A stretch of 64,000 nt of DNA from Botryotinia globosa (Eukaryota > Ascomycota > Leotiomycetes > Helotiales > Sclerotiniaceae). The notes beneath the pieces were generated by a model that did not search any database, was not told the origin of the DNA, and saw only the letters and a list, made by a program, of their open reading frames with translations. This document shows, in pieces, positions 43,969 to 57,800 of the stretch (positions are counted from its first letter, which is position 1; the number at the start of each line of letters is the position of its first letter). The position numbers and the translations under genes were made by a program. The stretch covers positions 62,001 to 126,000 of the forward strand of contig RCSZ01000013.1 in NCBI GenBank assembly GCA_014898425.1, written 5' to 3'.

Positions 43969-45457
43969 CTAGAATCTTCTCTGACTGACATGCATCCCAA
44001 CCATATCTCGAAGATCGGTTCTCGGCTTGATATACGGATGTACCGTTATTCTATTCATTGTTCTTTGCTCAAAGGCATATGCTAACCCAATGAGTTTTGC
44101 ATCTGTAAATTTTGCTCCCAAGAAACTAAAGCCGAACCTAGATCTGTCGTCAATAATCAGTTGCGAGCCAGTAATAAAACAACTTACGGAATATTAGGTC
44201 CCGCAGATACTAATTCATCAGCACCGGATATAGGGCTCGTTGGTAAGCACGCCAAAATTCATAACCGGTATTATTCCAGTTTTGTAGTGCTGTGTCCCAA
44301 ACGTCCGTAGGTTCATTTGGATAATTAGTCCATTCGCGTAGATCGAGTAAGTATTATATTGTGCGGATTGTACACTAGCAAATCTAGATATTTCCCCACA
44401 GCCACAACAAAATCTGCTGTTATCTGACATAAGTGAAATTACATTTCGAGGTACGCCTAATCGAGTAGCTTTGAGAGCCGAGATATTACACGCATTGACA
44501 AAGTTCGAATCAGTTCCATACGGAATCGCAGAGGTATAGTTATCCAAATGATCAACATCTGCGATGCTGTGAAGAACATAAGCGGCATCTTTGACAGTCT
44601 TCGTCATCGGCCCTATAGTATCCATGTGCTCGCTGACTGGAACTACAAGATGACGTGATGTCAATCCCACAGCTGTGACATTTTAGTAAACAGTCAACAT
44701 CATAATCAGAATTGCACATACTTGGCTTCACACCAACAATATTGTTAAAATGAGAAGGCTATGATTGAGCCACTAGTTTCCGCGCCCAAGCAAACCGTTG
44801 CTAATCCCGGTCTTGAAAGATCAGCTCTTTCTTGTTACTTGAAGTATCACTTGCGTCGCTGCCACCGCGCTACCACTCAGACTGCCAGAGGGATCTTGCC
44901 GGGGAAAATATGGTCCATAAGTTTGTCCACCATGAACTGACCAGCCATTACTGATATTGAATAATCCGAAGTGGCCCCATTGACTGGGATTTGTCTTTCC
45001 TAAGATAATGGCACCAGCTTCTCGAAGTTTCCTCGCAATGTAGAATCTGCAGGCACTTTGGCCCCGATTAGTGCATGGGAGCCAGCAGCATTGTTCATGT
45101 TGTCGTTTGTAGCGATCTGTGGAAAGTATTTCTGTTGGCCCAAACAGTGTAGAAGTCACACGATGAAAAGCGGAGAACGGATTTGAAGAAGTTTGGTGCG
45201 TTTGAGATGAAGAAAGGGCTTATTTTGCAAGGTCCTTTGGACTGAGAAAGAGAACATACTACATCTTTGGTCGGAATAAGAATTCCATGCAAAGGACTGG
45301 AATACCAGCGTAAAGATGCCGCATTTATTCATTCTCAGAACTCACCCGCAAAGGGTACCCATCGATCGCTCATCGTCGAGGATAGAGGCAACGAAGATGG
45401 TTTCCGGATTGATTTAGACCACTGCATTCAAAACATCATTAAAGTCACTGATCCGGG
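43969..45457 (-). pseudogene. Amidase-signature family pseudogene, 3' part (exon 2 onward)
   Basis: Downstream of intron 1 the sequence encodes ISDFNDVLNAVV, a stop, INPETIFVASILDDERSMG, LHG-type block MHGILIPTKDVV, KLREAGAIILGKTNPSQWGH, DPSGSLSGSAVAAT, then (44218-44670) VSEHMDTIGPMTKTVKDAA and VPRNVISLMSDNS. A C-terminal block LIGLAYAFEQRTMNRITVHP ends at TAG, 43969. These are in order the amidase-signature blocks, including the catalytic Lys (TKD). The expected GSSSGS serine motif reads GSLSGS. Several frame changes and a CAA to TAA-type stop show it is dead. Amidases of this type hydrolyse carboxamides and are often secreted in fungi. Confidence 0.85.
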
Positions 45458-45497
45458 CTATGTAGGCTTATTGAAATGAGTTAGGGTCGGTTCTAAG

Positions 45498-45502
45498 CTT
45501 GT
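45498..45502 (+). repeat. 5-bp target site duplication (left), CTTGT
   Basis: Identical to 61953-61957 on the far side of the outer LTR element. Confidence 0.9.
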
Positions 45503-45672
45503 TGTTGGTATCAATTTGGTTGATATAAGTGTAAGTACTTAGTTCTATATGGTTGTATTTGTTCTTAATTATTATTAATTATAGAAAGCTAGGTATTAAA
45601 TATATAGGAAAGTATTAGCACAACACTAATTAATATAATGCCCTTTTTGATTATATAATCGATATTCCAATA
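45503..45672. repeat. Left LTR of outer retrotransposon (170 bp)
   Basis: It starts TGTTGGTATC and ends CCAATA, aligned without gaps in length to the right LTR. Differences are transitions. Confidence 0.88.
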
Positions 45673-48600
45673 CTAACAACTTTTTAAAGATAAATGTGAT
45701 TATATATTTTAATTTATAATCTATTTTAAATATAATATTTTTTTAACTCTATCTAGCTTCTATATCACTACCTTTTTTCTACCCAATACATCATTTTAAT
45801 AACTATTTTATTAATATCAATTAAATCTTTTAATACTTAATATATATTGTTTTTGATTATAATATCCACAAAATTCGATTTCTTATTAATCCACTTAATT
45901 TTTATAATCTCTCTATTTTCATAATATTATTTTAAAATTATAATATCGATTAGAAGCCGTTTTTCTGTGCTTATACTAAGTTTAATTAATAAATTATATA
46001 ATAATTTTAAATTTATACAGAGTATAAATGGTATTAGTTTTTTAGGCTTGAGAATAGTATTGATAATACTTTTAATAGTAATTCCAATATTAAAACTTAG
46101 AATCAATATATATAATTCAAAAGCTAATATACTTTTAATAATTCTTTTATATTTAATTGATATCTAATATATAATATTAATATTATTATATTTATTCATT
46201 AAATAGATTATATAATCAATTTGTAATAATAAATCAGTATTATTAATAAATGATATATTAGTGAAAATAATTAATTTAATAGAATTTATATTTAAAGGTA
46301 TAAATATAAGTTTTTTTTTTAGATTATTTATTTATTATTTAATAACTTTATTGAGTTTGTTTATATTTTTTTTTCAGATCTATTATTTAAATAATAATAA
46401 AAAAATAATAAGATATTTTTGATTGATATATAATTACAATATATATTCCTCTTATATATTGAATGATATATTGATCCTTTGAAATAATATTTTTCCAAAC
46501 TTTTCTTTTTGTTTTGTATATATCGATATTTTTAATTGTAATTATTTTAATATTATTATATTGTTTTTTTTAATTGAAATAGATTTTATTATTTTTGAGA
46601 ATAATCAAGCAATTATTAAATCTAAATAAATAATTTTTTATAAATTATTTTTTATCTTTGATTATAAAATTGGTTTTATTTAATTACTTTTGTTTTAAAT
46701 ATACAAATCTTTTGTTTGCAATTATAAAAATATTATCGATTTGAAATTTTATAATATTGATACTATTAATTGAATAAAATAAATAAGGATTATATATAAA
46801 TTATATTATATTTAGCTTGTTCTTATAATAATTATAATAGATTTTAAATTAATGATTTTCTATTTCAGAAATATTATATAAAGATTTTATAATATATAAA
46901 ATATATTCATCCTCAAATCCAACTTTTTTTGATATTTCTATATAAATAGATTTATTTCAAATTATAATTAATTGTATATATATTTGTATAATATTCTATA
47001 AATAAATTTGAATATATTTATTTAATATTTATAAAATAATAATAAATATAAAAATAATATATTAACTAATATATTAAATAATAAATAACTATATTAAAAT
47101 AATAATTTTACCTTTATCTTGATATATTTAAATTATTAATTATAATTTTATATATATCCTATCAATACCTTCTTTTTTTATTTTATTAATAAAATATAAT
47201 TTGAAAAATCTCATTCCAAATAGAATATTATCTTTTGAAATAATTTTAAAGATTCTATTTTTTATTAATCTATTAATTTCCTTATATTACAATTCTATAT
47301 ATCTTATAGATATATCATTTTATAAGAATATAATCAATTATAATAATTTTGTAATATATTTTTTATTAATATTTATTATATTGATTATTTTAATCAAATT
47401 GTTTTTTATATAATAATATAATTATACATTTAATTATATTACTAATAATAATATTTAAAATTGTAATATCTCTATATATAATATATCAACAATTATAATA
47501 TTATTATTGCTATTATTTATATAATCGTTTTTTGATTTTATTCCTTTAAATTCTATATAAAAAGATTATATAGATATAGATTGAAATTTAATTAATTTAT
47601 TGGAAAATTTTATTTTATATATCTCCCCATCTATTTTAATTAGAATATATAATTTAATCTATTTATTCAATATATTATTATCTTTTCCTTTTTTTTATAT
47701 TAAAACTTTTAAATTCAATAATAAAATAAAAATAGATATTATAAACAATCTATTTTTTAATTTCAATATCTCTATAATTTGTTTTTTAATTTGAATATAA
47801 TATACTTTTATTATAATTTTTTTTGTAGTTTTTGTATATTAAATAATTATTATAATTAATAGATTAATATCATTTAATTTAGAATATATTCTATAAACTA
47901 ATAATATAAGAATAAATCTATTTAGCTTTATTATATTATTTACAACTTTTATTATTATTTGAAAAATTATTATTTTAATTAGATTATTGTTTTTAAATTT
48001 TTTTATTAAAATTTTATATACACAATATAATAAATAATAATATCTTTTAATAATATCTACAGAATTATATATTTCGATAAATATATTTTTAATAATAATT
48101 AATATAGATTTTGTATTTTAAATAAACTTTTTACTTACAAAATTCTTTCTGATATTATAAATAATATAATTTAATAATCCAATATATATATCAATCTAGT
48201 ATTCCCTGAGATTATTAAATATATACTTAGTAGAAATATTTTTAAGAAATCGAATTATTTAATAATATATTACTTTATCAATAATATATAAAACCAAATT
48301 ATTTTTAATATATATAATATTAATATAAATAGTATAATTGAATTCAATATCTTCCAATAAAATAAATCTAAAACATCCTAATAATTTATTATATATTTAA
48401 TAATACTTATAATACTTAATAAAATACTTAATAATATTATTACTTTTATTATAACCCATTTATTACAATATATTATAAAAATGTTATATCAATAAATAAT
48501 TAAATTATTAATATAAACATTATAACTCTATAATTGTTAAATAACAATTATTCTAATAAATCGATTCTTAAATAAATTAATTTATATTCACTTTTTATAT

Positions 48601-50059
48601 TAAAAATATATGCCCATATTTTTTAATAATAGAATATTCATCCTTTAAAGTAATAAACTAGTTAATAATATTATTATAAAACATTTTAAAATAATTCATA
48701 TCTTCAAAACTCAATAGAAATAGAATATCAGTATCTACAATATGGAAATCGATATCTCTAAATAATATAATAACTCGAAATAATCCTATCAATATTGCAA
48801 TTCCCTTTCCGAAATATATATTCACAGCTCCTACTATCAATAAATTATATTTAATTAAACAAATCCACTTCCATATATAATATTATCTAATCCCAATTAT
48901 AAACTTTCTTACACATATTATATCAATACATATATTAAAGAATTCTTTATTTATATAACTTATATAAAAAACGTTTATTACATTTTCTACAAATAAAACA
49001 ATTTTAATAAAGTTTCTAATTATTATATATAATATTGTATTGAATAACAATTGATTAAATACTTTTTAATCATTAATAGATTTAGAATTCACAAAAAATA
49101 TCTCATTTATATTGTCTTTAATATCGAGGTTCACAAAAAATAGATTTATTTTAATCTTTAAATCAAACTTTATATTAATAACCTCTCCCTTATATTCGAT
49201 TATTTATTAATTATAATATTTATTAAACATATTATTATTACCATCTTTAATCTTCTCCCTATACTTATATCTATTCTTATCTTATTCTTTTTTAAAATGT
49301 TTTATTAATCAATACCCTTTTTTTTTATATATCTAATAATAATTATATTAATTAAAAGAATCTAAATATTATTATTTATTATACAAATTATTTCTAAAAT
49401 TATTATTATTCCTAAAATCCCTGAAATCACTCTAATTATTATTATAATTATTATTATTATAGAATTTCCTATCAATAAATAATACTACATTCTCTTTATT
49501 TTTATATAATCTTTTCTATATATTAATAAATTATTATAATTAATTAATTAAATCAAATACCTTTTTTTTAAAATTAAAATAAGTTAGATTATATACCTTT
49601 ATATCTTTACAAATAAGTATAAATTTATTATAAAGATAGGATATCTGCTGTATAATAAAATCGAATCAATATTATAATACATATAATTGTTTAATTATAA
49701 TTATAAAATATTTATTAAATAGTTTGTTTTTATACTTTTTTCTAATCAATTTTAGAATAATATTATTCCATTTTGATAGTATATTTTATTAATATTTATT
49801 TTCTTTGAAATTGTTTTATATATAAATATAAAACTCTTTGAATATTAATAATAAAAAGCTATAATTAATATAAAGAATTGAAATATATTCTCTTTAAATA
49901 TAATCAGAAAAATCTTATAATATATATCTATAGATACCTTTATATATTGTAAGATTTTATAAAAAATCAAAAGTTTGAAATCGAAATTATTATTATTTTT
50001 ATTATATTTCTTATTATTAATATAAAATTTCGATAAATTAATAAGAAATTATATATTAA

Positions 50060-50299
50060 TGTGAGCGAATCTTTGTGCTGGTCACGTGGTCCACTTCTGT
50101 AACTAGTATTTATAACCCTTTTCCTTGTAGCTTAGAAAAAGCAGTTAGTTCCCATCCATCAAACTTTTAGTATATTTTGTGAAGTGTTATATAAAGCCTT
50201 CTCTTTCTTTTCTTTATCTAAAACGATATATTATAATGACTTTTCTATAATATATACAAAGGATTATTTTATAACCCTATTATCTTTTATTCTTTTATA
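50060..50299 (+). repeat. 5' LTR of inner gypsy element (240 bp)
   Basis: Its first half keeps G/C (GTGCTGGTCACGTGGTCCAC) while its second half is AT-converted. The 3' LTR shows the opposite. Confidence 0.9.
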
Positions 50300-53200
50300 T
50301 TAATGATTTATATAAAGAAGAATATTGAAAAGTTAGAAAACTATATACGAATCTGAACTTTTGAATTACTTCAAAAAATAAAAAATCATTAATTTGGAAA
50401 AGTCGATAGAAAATAAAGGAATAAGAAACTATTCAGTATTGTAATAAAATTAAAATAATAATGATTTAATAATAGAAAGAAAGAGGGGAAAAACAAATAT
50501 TTTATTTTCAAAATTAATCTATAGTTTTGTACAAATTTAAATTGAAGGTGAGATTACTTTTAATTAAACTATTCTTATTTTTTTTGAAAGATTATAAAAA
50601 CAAATCATAGGAGTTTTATTATTTATAGAATTTATAGAAATTTGGATAAAGATTTGATTTTAAGGAAAAAAGTTTTTTTTTATAAAATGAATCTAAGATT
50701 TATTGATTAGTATTTACTTTTACATTTAAGGTTTAATAAATATTGAATTTACTTAGAATTTTCAAAATTATTTTAATTATATCTATATCTAGATAGGATT
50801 TGATTAATTTAAGAAACTCAAAAACAATTTATATCAAAATCAGAAATATTATACTATTCAATTTAATTGAAAGGATTATTTATAAAAATAGTTTTTTTGT
50901 TTTTAAAAACAAATTTCTAGATATATTTTTAAAAGAAATTCAAAATTCGAATTTTTTAGGATAAATTGTTAATTTATATTTTTGAATTTTTATAAACAAA
51001 CTTATAATTATATAAATTTAAAAAAAAAAAAATTTTTTACCAAAATTTAATAAAATTATTAAAAGAAGAATGAATAGAATAGCAATTAAATCTCTATTTA
51101 TATTATACTAAAGATTCTTTAAATCTTTATATAATTATTCAATTATTGAAATCATTTATTAATAAAAACGAAATTATTTAATATAATAATAAAATCTGTA
51201 TTATATCAGCCTCCGATTTTAATAATAAATCCAAGATTTAGAATAATTATTCAATTATAGATTCGGAATCTTCAAGCTTATCAATTAGCTTTAATACTTT
51301 TAATATAAACAATCTTGAAAAGAATATTTCCAAATCAAATATCTCTTTTTTATTCAATTGAAAAATAAATAAGGGTAAGAAATTTAATAAGAATTTCAAT
51401 TCAAAACTTTTAAAAGGGAATCTCAATACCCAGCAATTCACTATTTTCTTAAAATATTTTTTAAGAATTCTTATATTTTCAATACTATTTCCTAAAATTA
51501 TTGATATGTTATAATTTAAGAATTCCAATATTATTGAGTAGTATAAAGGTATAAAATAATTTTAATAAAATTATTATATTTTGGATAAAGATTTCCAAAT
51601 ATAAATCTTTTTATAAATAAATTATACATTTCGAAAAAAGATTAAAACTATAAAGGAATGGTAATCTAAAGAATGGAATTAAAAAAAATATTTCAAATCT
51701 ACTTTTCTTAAGGAATACTTTAATAATAATATTCTTTAGAAAATGTATTCTTATAAATATTTACAAAAATTTGTTAAAAAGTATAAATAGAAAGGAGATA
51801 TTGGGTATAATAATCTTGATCGTTTTATTAGATAATATAATCAAATTGTATAGTAATTAATTAAAAATAAAGTTTCAATAAAAAGTGAAATTATTGAATT
51901 ATTCCTTAAAAATATATTTTTTAAAACTTTTTAAAGATGTATTATTCAAATTAGATATAATATAAAATGATTAAGTATAGTAAATTAGAATAAAGTATTT
52001 AATTAAATAATTTAATATATTAAAAGTAAATTCTAATATATTCTTTTTAATATAAGTAATAATAAGAATTTTAATTTCAATAAATTATTAAAATTTGCTA
52101 TTTTGTTTATAAAAATTTGGGATAAAATAAAAGTCCTAATAATTCAAAGAAATAATAAAATAGAGAAAATAATAAAAGCTTTTGAGAATTTTATATTTAT
52201 TATAAAAAAATAAATATAATCAGATTTCAAGTCTAAAGAAAAAATTGAAATCTATTAAATCCTTTTTAATTCAAAAATAATAAAAATACCTTAGATCTTA
52301 ATTTATAAACCTATATAAATTACAATATCTACTGCTATCAATATTATCATTAATTTAAAGATAATAAAAGTTATATATACAATTTATAAAAAAAATATAT
52401 TATAATTATAATAATAAATAGTCTAATAATAAAGATTATATTTTAAAAAAAGATTACTCAATTTTTAGAAAATATTTTGATAAAGGATTTATATATTATA
52501 ATAAACTAGAATAGCTAATATAAAGGCTAATAAATAACTCAAATAATCTTGCTCTAATTATATATAATAATAGAACTAGCTCTAATTTAATAAAAATAAT
52601 TAGATTGTAAACTCTCCAAAACAATTAACTAAAACTCTTTAAGAATAAAGAAATATTATATTTTATTAATATTAAAAAAAAACCTATCAATATTATATCA
52701 AAAGAAAAAATATATATTATTCAAAAATATATCAATACTATAAAAGAGATACAAAGGAAATATAGAAAACTATTTTACAACAATTTGAATAAAATAATTA
52801 AATTATATTCGAATACCTTTATAAAACTTATATTTTCATTTACAAACAAAATCCTTAAATTTGATTAATAATTTATAATCAAAATATTCTTTTAAAAGTT
52901 TATACAGATTGAACTAATAAAAATCCATATTTATAATTCTAAAAACTCTATAATAAAAATTATAATCAAAAAAATATTAAATAAAACTAAAAAATTTAAA
53001 AAACAAATAATTCTCTAAGTAATAAATAATAATTATAAAACAATAAAAAAAATCAATTGAAATATTCTATTAATTACAATTCCTATTATCATAGATTTTA
53101 TTATTAAAGAATACTCCAATATATAAAAAAGATAAATTATAAAAATAGATAATTCAATAAAACTATTAATCCTTAACAACTATATAATAAGCTTGATTAA

Positions 53201-54469
53201 TAAACTTCCCATTTTGTTTAAATCTTTAAAATAAATTGGAGTTATAAAAGCTTTTTATTCAAATGCAATTTATAGTTCTATTTATATTTCTATAAAAAAT
53301 AATAGAAAAGATTTTCTTTATATTAAAATATTTTTTAACAGTTAAGGTTTTATTAAAACAATTTTAGATTTTGATTTAATTATCAATTTAATCGATATTA
53401 ATCTAATTATAAAATTCAATCTATTAATTAGTTTGGTTTAGATTATTATTATTAGAATTAGTTCTTTCAAAATTAATATTAGGGATCTTTATAAAGATGT
53501 ATATATATCTTTTAAAAGAATATTAAATATTATTAATTTATTTGTAATAAAAAATATATATAACAATTTATTATTTAAAATATTATAACTTATTATAAAT
53601 AAAATCATATTTATATATAAAAATGGATTGTAATATATTATAATAATAAATAATGATTAAAAAAATTAAATAAATATTTAATATATTAAATAAAAAATGA
53701 TTATATCTTTTCAAGCTTCAAATCTAGGAAATTAGAGTTTAATATACTTAGGGGATAATATATCAAAACAAATTTATACTCCTTATTAGAAAATAACTTT
53801 ATTAAATTCTAATAAAATTATTTTTTATTTTATATAAATATCTTATATAAGAATAAAGCAAATAAAATACTTTCTTTAAATCAATCTGAGAATCTTATAA
53901 ATAAAGAATAAAAAAAAAAAATTGATTAAAAAGATATAAAAAAAAAACCTTTATTTACAATCTTTAGAAAAATGAAAAGATTATTTGATTCTATAATTTA
54001 ATAAGAAATCTAAAGATTATTGTTTAATTATAAATAAATATAAAGAAATAGATTTTAAAAAAATACTTTTTATTTATAAATAAAAACTATTGTTTGTTTG
54101 TTTATTAAATTGAAAAGAAATGTTTGCTTTTGATTAAATATATATTAAATAAATATAAGAAGAAATAGTTTCTTTATAGAAAATACAAATTATTTTATAT
54201 AAAGCTTAGCAAATATTTGGATTTTTTATTCTAAAAGTTTTAATTGAAATTATATTCAAAATACTTTGAGAAAAAATAAATCAAGAAATTCTTGAATATA
54301 TAGATAGTCTTTATAGAAATCTATAATTTTTAATAAAAAAAAAGATTTCTAATATCTATAAATTTATAAATACAATTGTTGAATTTAATAGATATTCAAT
54401 TAGAAATGCAAATCTATCTTCAAATATTAATATTTTTATAGAAAACTTTATAGAATATCAAATCATTTT

Positions 54470-54800
54470 CTTAATCGATTTCTTTTCAAATTATAATCAG
54501 ATTCCTTTAATTATAAAAAGTTACAATATAATTGCTTTTCAAATATTATTTGAATTATTATACTATATAATATTATCACAAAATGCTATTAACTCTATTA
54601 CTCAATTTTATAGAATTATTATAAAAATTCTAGGCAATTTAATTTCTAAAACAATTATATTATTTTTAAATAATATAGGAATAAAAGAATTTAAAACTAA
54701 TTTTAGTAATAAGGAAATTATATCTGAAATATAGAAATTTATTTTTATATATATTCAAAAGATTAACAAAATCTTAGAATATATAAAAAAAGTAGGGTAT
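54470..54800 (+). pseudogene. Reverse-transcriptase remnant of the inner gypsy element
   Basis: The block LIDFFSNYNQIPL is followed about 60 codons later by ILFLNNIG, where the catalytic Asp pair (xxDD) of the polymerase is expected. Both Asp read Asn (AAT AAT), each explained by a G to A transition as made by RIP on the opposite strand. Confidence 0.75.
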
Positions 54801-57800
54801 TCAATTGAAACGAAATCTAAATAATATTTTGATAATATAGAAATTGTAGGGTATATTATAGAATCTAAAAAACAAACTTTACAATAATCAAAAATCGCTT
54901 GGATTATAAACTGATCTGAATCTAGGGATGTTATAGAAATTTATATATTTTTAGATATATATGTATATTATTACATCTAAATTAAACAATTTATTCAAAA
55001 AACCAAATTATTATATTATCTATTGAAAAAAAACTAGGAATTTATATAAATAAAAGAATAGAAAAATGTTATGAATTTATTAAAGATTAAATTAACTAAA
55101 TCTTTTGCTTTAATATTATTAAATTATAAAAATATTCTAATAATTGAAATAATTATTTTAGATATAAATACTAATTTCAATAATTAGAATATAATATTAG
55201 ATCAAGAATTTAATAGTAAATATATAATAACTAAATTTAAAAATAGATTATAAAACAATATAAAAAAGAATTATAATATTATAAAAAAAGAATATAAAGG
55301 AATACTTAAGGTTTTTTGGAAATATAAATACAATTTGTATAAAATATATTTCATCCTTAAGATTGATATTAAAATTCTTATTACTCATCTGAATAGAGCA
55401 GTAATAAATCTCCCAAAAGCTTTAATAATAAGATGAATTATATGGATCAGACTTTTTGATTTCGAAATTTAATATATGAAAAGAATAATATATATTATAA
55501 TAAATAGATTTTTTTATAAATCAAATACTTTTATAAAACTTTAATAAAAAAAAACTTAAAAAGATAATATTAATAAATAGATTATTAATAAGCTTAATAA
55601 TATTCAAAATATTCTTATCTTATATAACTTTATCAAATTTGAGCAAAGTTATATATTAAATTTAATATATAATAAAAAAAGTTAAAAAATAACTAGATAT
55701 TTAGTTTTATTATAAAAATCTAAAGATATAATAAAAAAGGTTTTTAGAAATTTAAAAAAAAAGCTCTCGGATTTTATATTTATAACAATTATCTCTTTAA
55801 AATCGGTATAAAATATTCATCTCCTAGAAAAATGATTAATAATAAAATGAAACGGATTGCTTTTATTAGTAACCTATATAAAATCTATAATTATAAAAAA
55901 ATGGAAAATATTTTTAATAAAATATTACAATTATATTATTAAATAGGGATATACAATACTATTAAGAAATTCATTAATTTTTATTCAAATTATTAATTAT
56001 AATAATCAAACCTTTAGAAAAAACCTTTATACCTAATATAAATAAATATATATTAATAAAAATATAGGTTAGATATTATATATATATTTTTAAATAATAA
56101 TTACAAATATCTAATATTCCTTAGGAATAATTTATTAAAATAAATAAAAGGAAAAGCTTTTCAAAATACAATTTTATAAGTAATAGCTATTTTTATATGG
56201 TTTATTATTTATTGTTATTTCATTTTTGATAAAATTTTAGTAAATAATAGTTTAAAGAATAAAGTATATATAATATATTTTTTAAAGAAATATAATATTT
56301 AATAAATGAAAATCTCTACATATAACTTTAAAGCAAATGGCCAAATTGAATGAAATCATAGATCTATTACTAATAAATTGTTTAAAGTAATAAATAAAAA
56401 AGGAGAATGACTGAAATACCTTGATATAATATTATTTACTAATAAAATTATAATATATTAATTGATTAATTTCATTCTATTTTATATAATTTATAACCAT
56501 TATTTGATATTATCTATCAAGATAAGATTTTATATCTAAAGAATTTTTAATTGGAAATCAATAATAATCTAAGCAAATTTATTAGTATTATACTTTTAAT
56601 AATTAGAAACATATGATGTTGATATAAAAGAAATTATATTTTATAAAAAATACTACCATTTAAATAAAAAAAAATATTTTGATAGGGATAATAATATAAT
56701 AAATAAAAATATCAATTTAAAAGATATTATACTTCAATACAATTCATAATTAAAAATTGATATATTGTATAAAAGGAAGCTTATATATCAATGGTTTGAA
56801 CTATATTAAATAATAACTGTAGATTCTAATAAGAGTATTTATATCTTAAAAGAAATGAATGGAATTTTAATTAATAGAATCTATTCAGAATCTCGCCTTA
56901 AGAAATTTGTAAAAAAAAAAAGGAAATACTTATTAATTTCAAATAATAATATTAAAGAAAATAATGATTAATCAAATTATAAGAATTTATTAAAAATATT
57001 ATTAAAATTACAAAGATCTAATTATATAAATCAATATTTTGATAACTTGAAAATAATGATTGATTATATATAAATAAATAATATATTAGGATTTCTGAAT
57101 ATAATTTCAAAAAATACTAATTATATATTTATAGAAATCCTAATTATTAATTCAATAATAAAAATAATATTTTTCTTTATATAACAAAAAGAATAACTAT
57201 CTATAAAATTTCTTTAATAAAAAAAAATATTTACCTGCTTTTATTTAGAAAAATAATTTTTCTTTTTTTTTCTTCTTTTTTCGAGAATTATTTTTTATAA
57301 TATCTCTTTCCTCAATATTATAAAATAAAGAAAACTATTTATAAAATAAAAATACTTTCCTTTTCTTTCTTAATATTTCTATTAATTTATAATCTTTTTA
57401 TTCTCTTTATTACCTTTTTTTCCAATTATTTTAATATTTTAATTTCTTGTTATTATATATAAAGCGATTCCCTTTTATATTTCCTTAAATAATTTATATA
57501 ATTTTACTAAATTTTAATAAAATTATTTTTCTTAAAAAACCCTTTTAAAATATTTAAACAATCTAATAACAAACTAAATTATGCTATATAATATTCAGAT
57601 ATTCAATTATAATATATATATTATAATATAATAATAATGATTAGTAATACTCAATTCTCTAATATACTAGAAGCCTTTAAGGTTATACAAAGACTTTTAA
57701 AAAAATAATAATATACAAAGTTTACTGAGTTTAATATGTAAATAGAAAAATAAAAAGCTAAAGTAAATATATTAATAAAAATGATTATAATTCTAATTCT

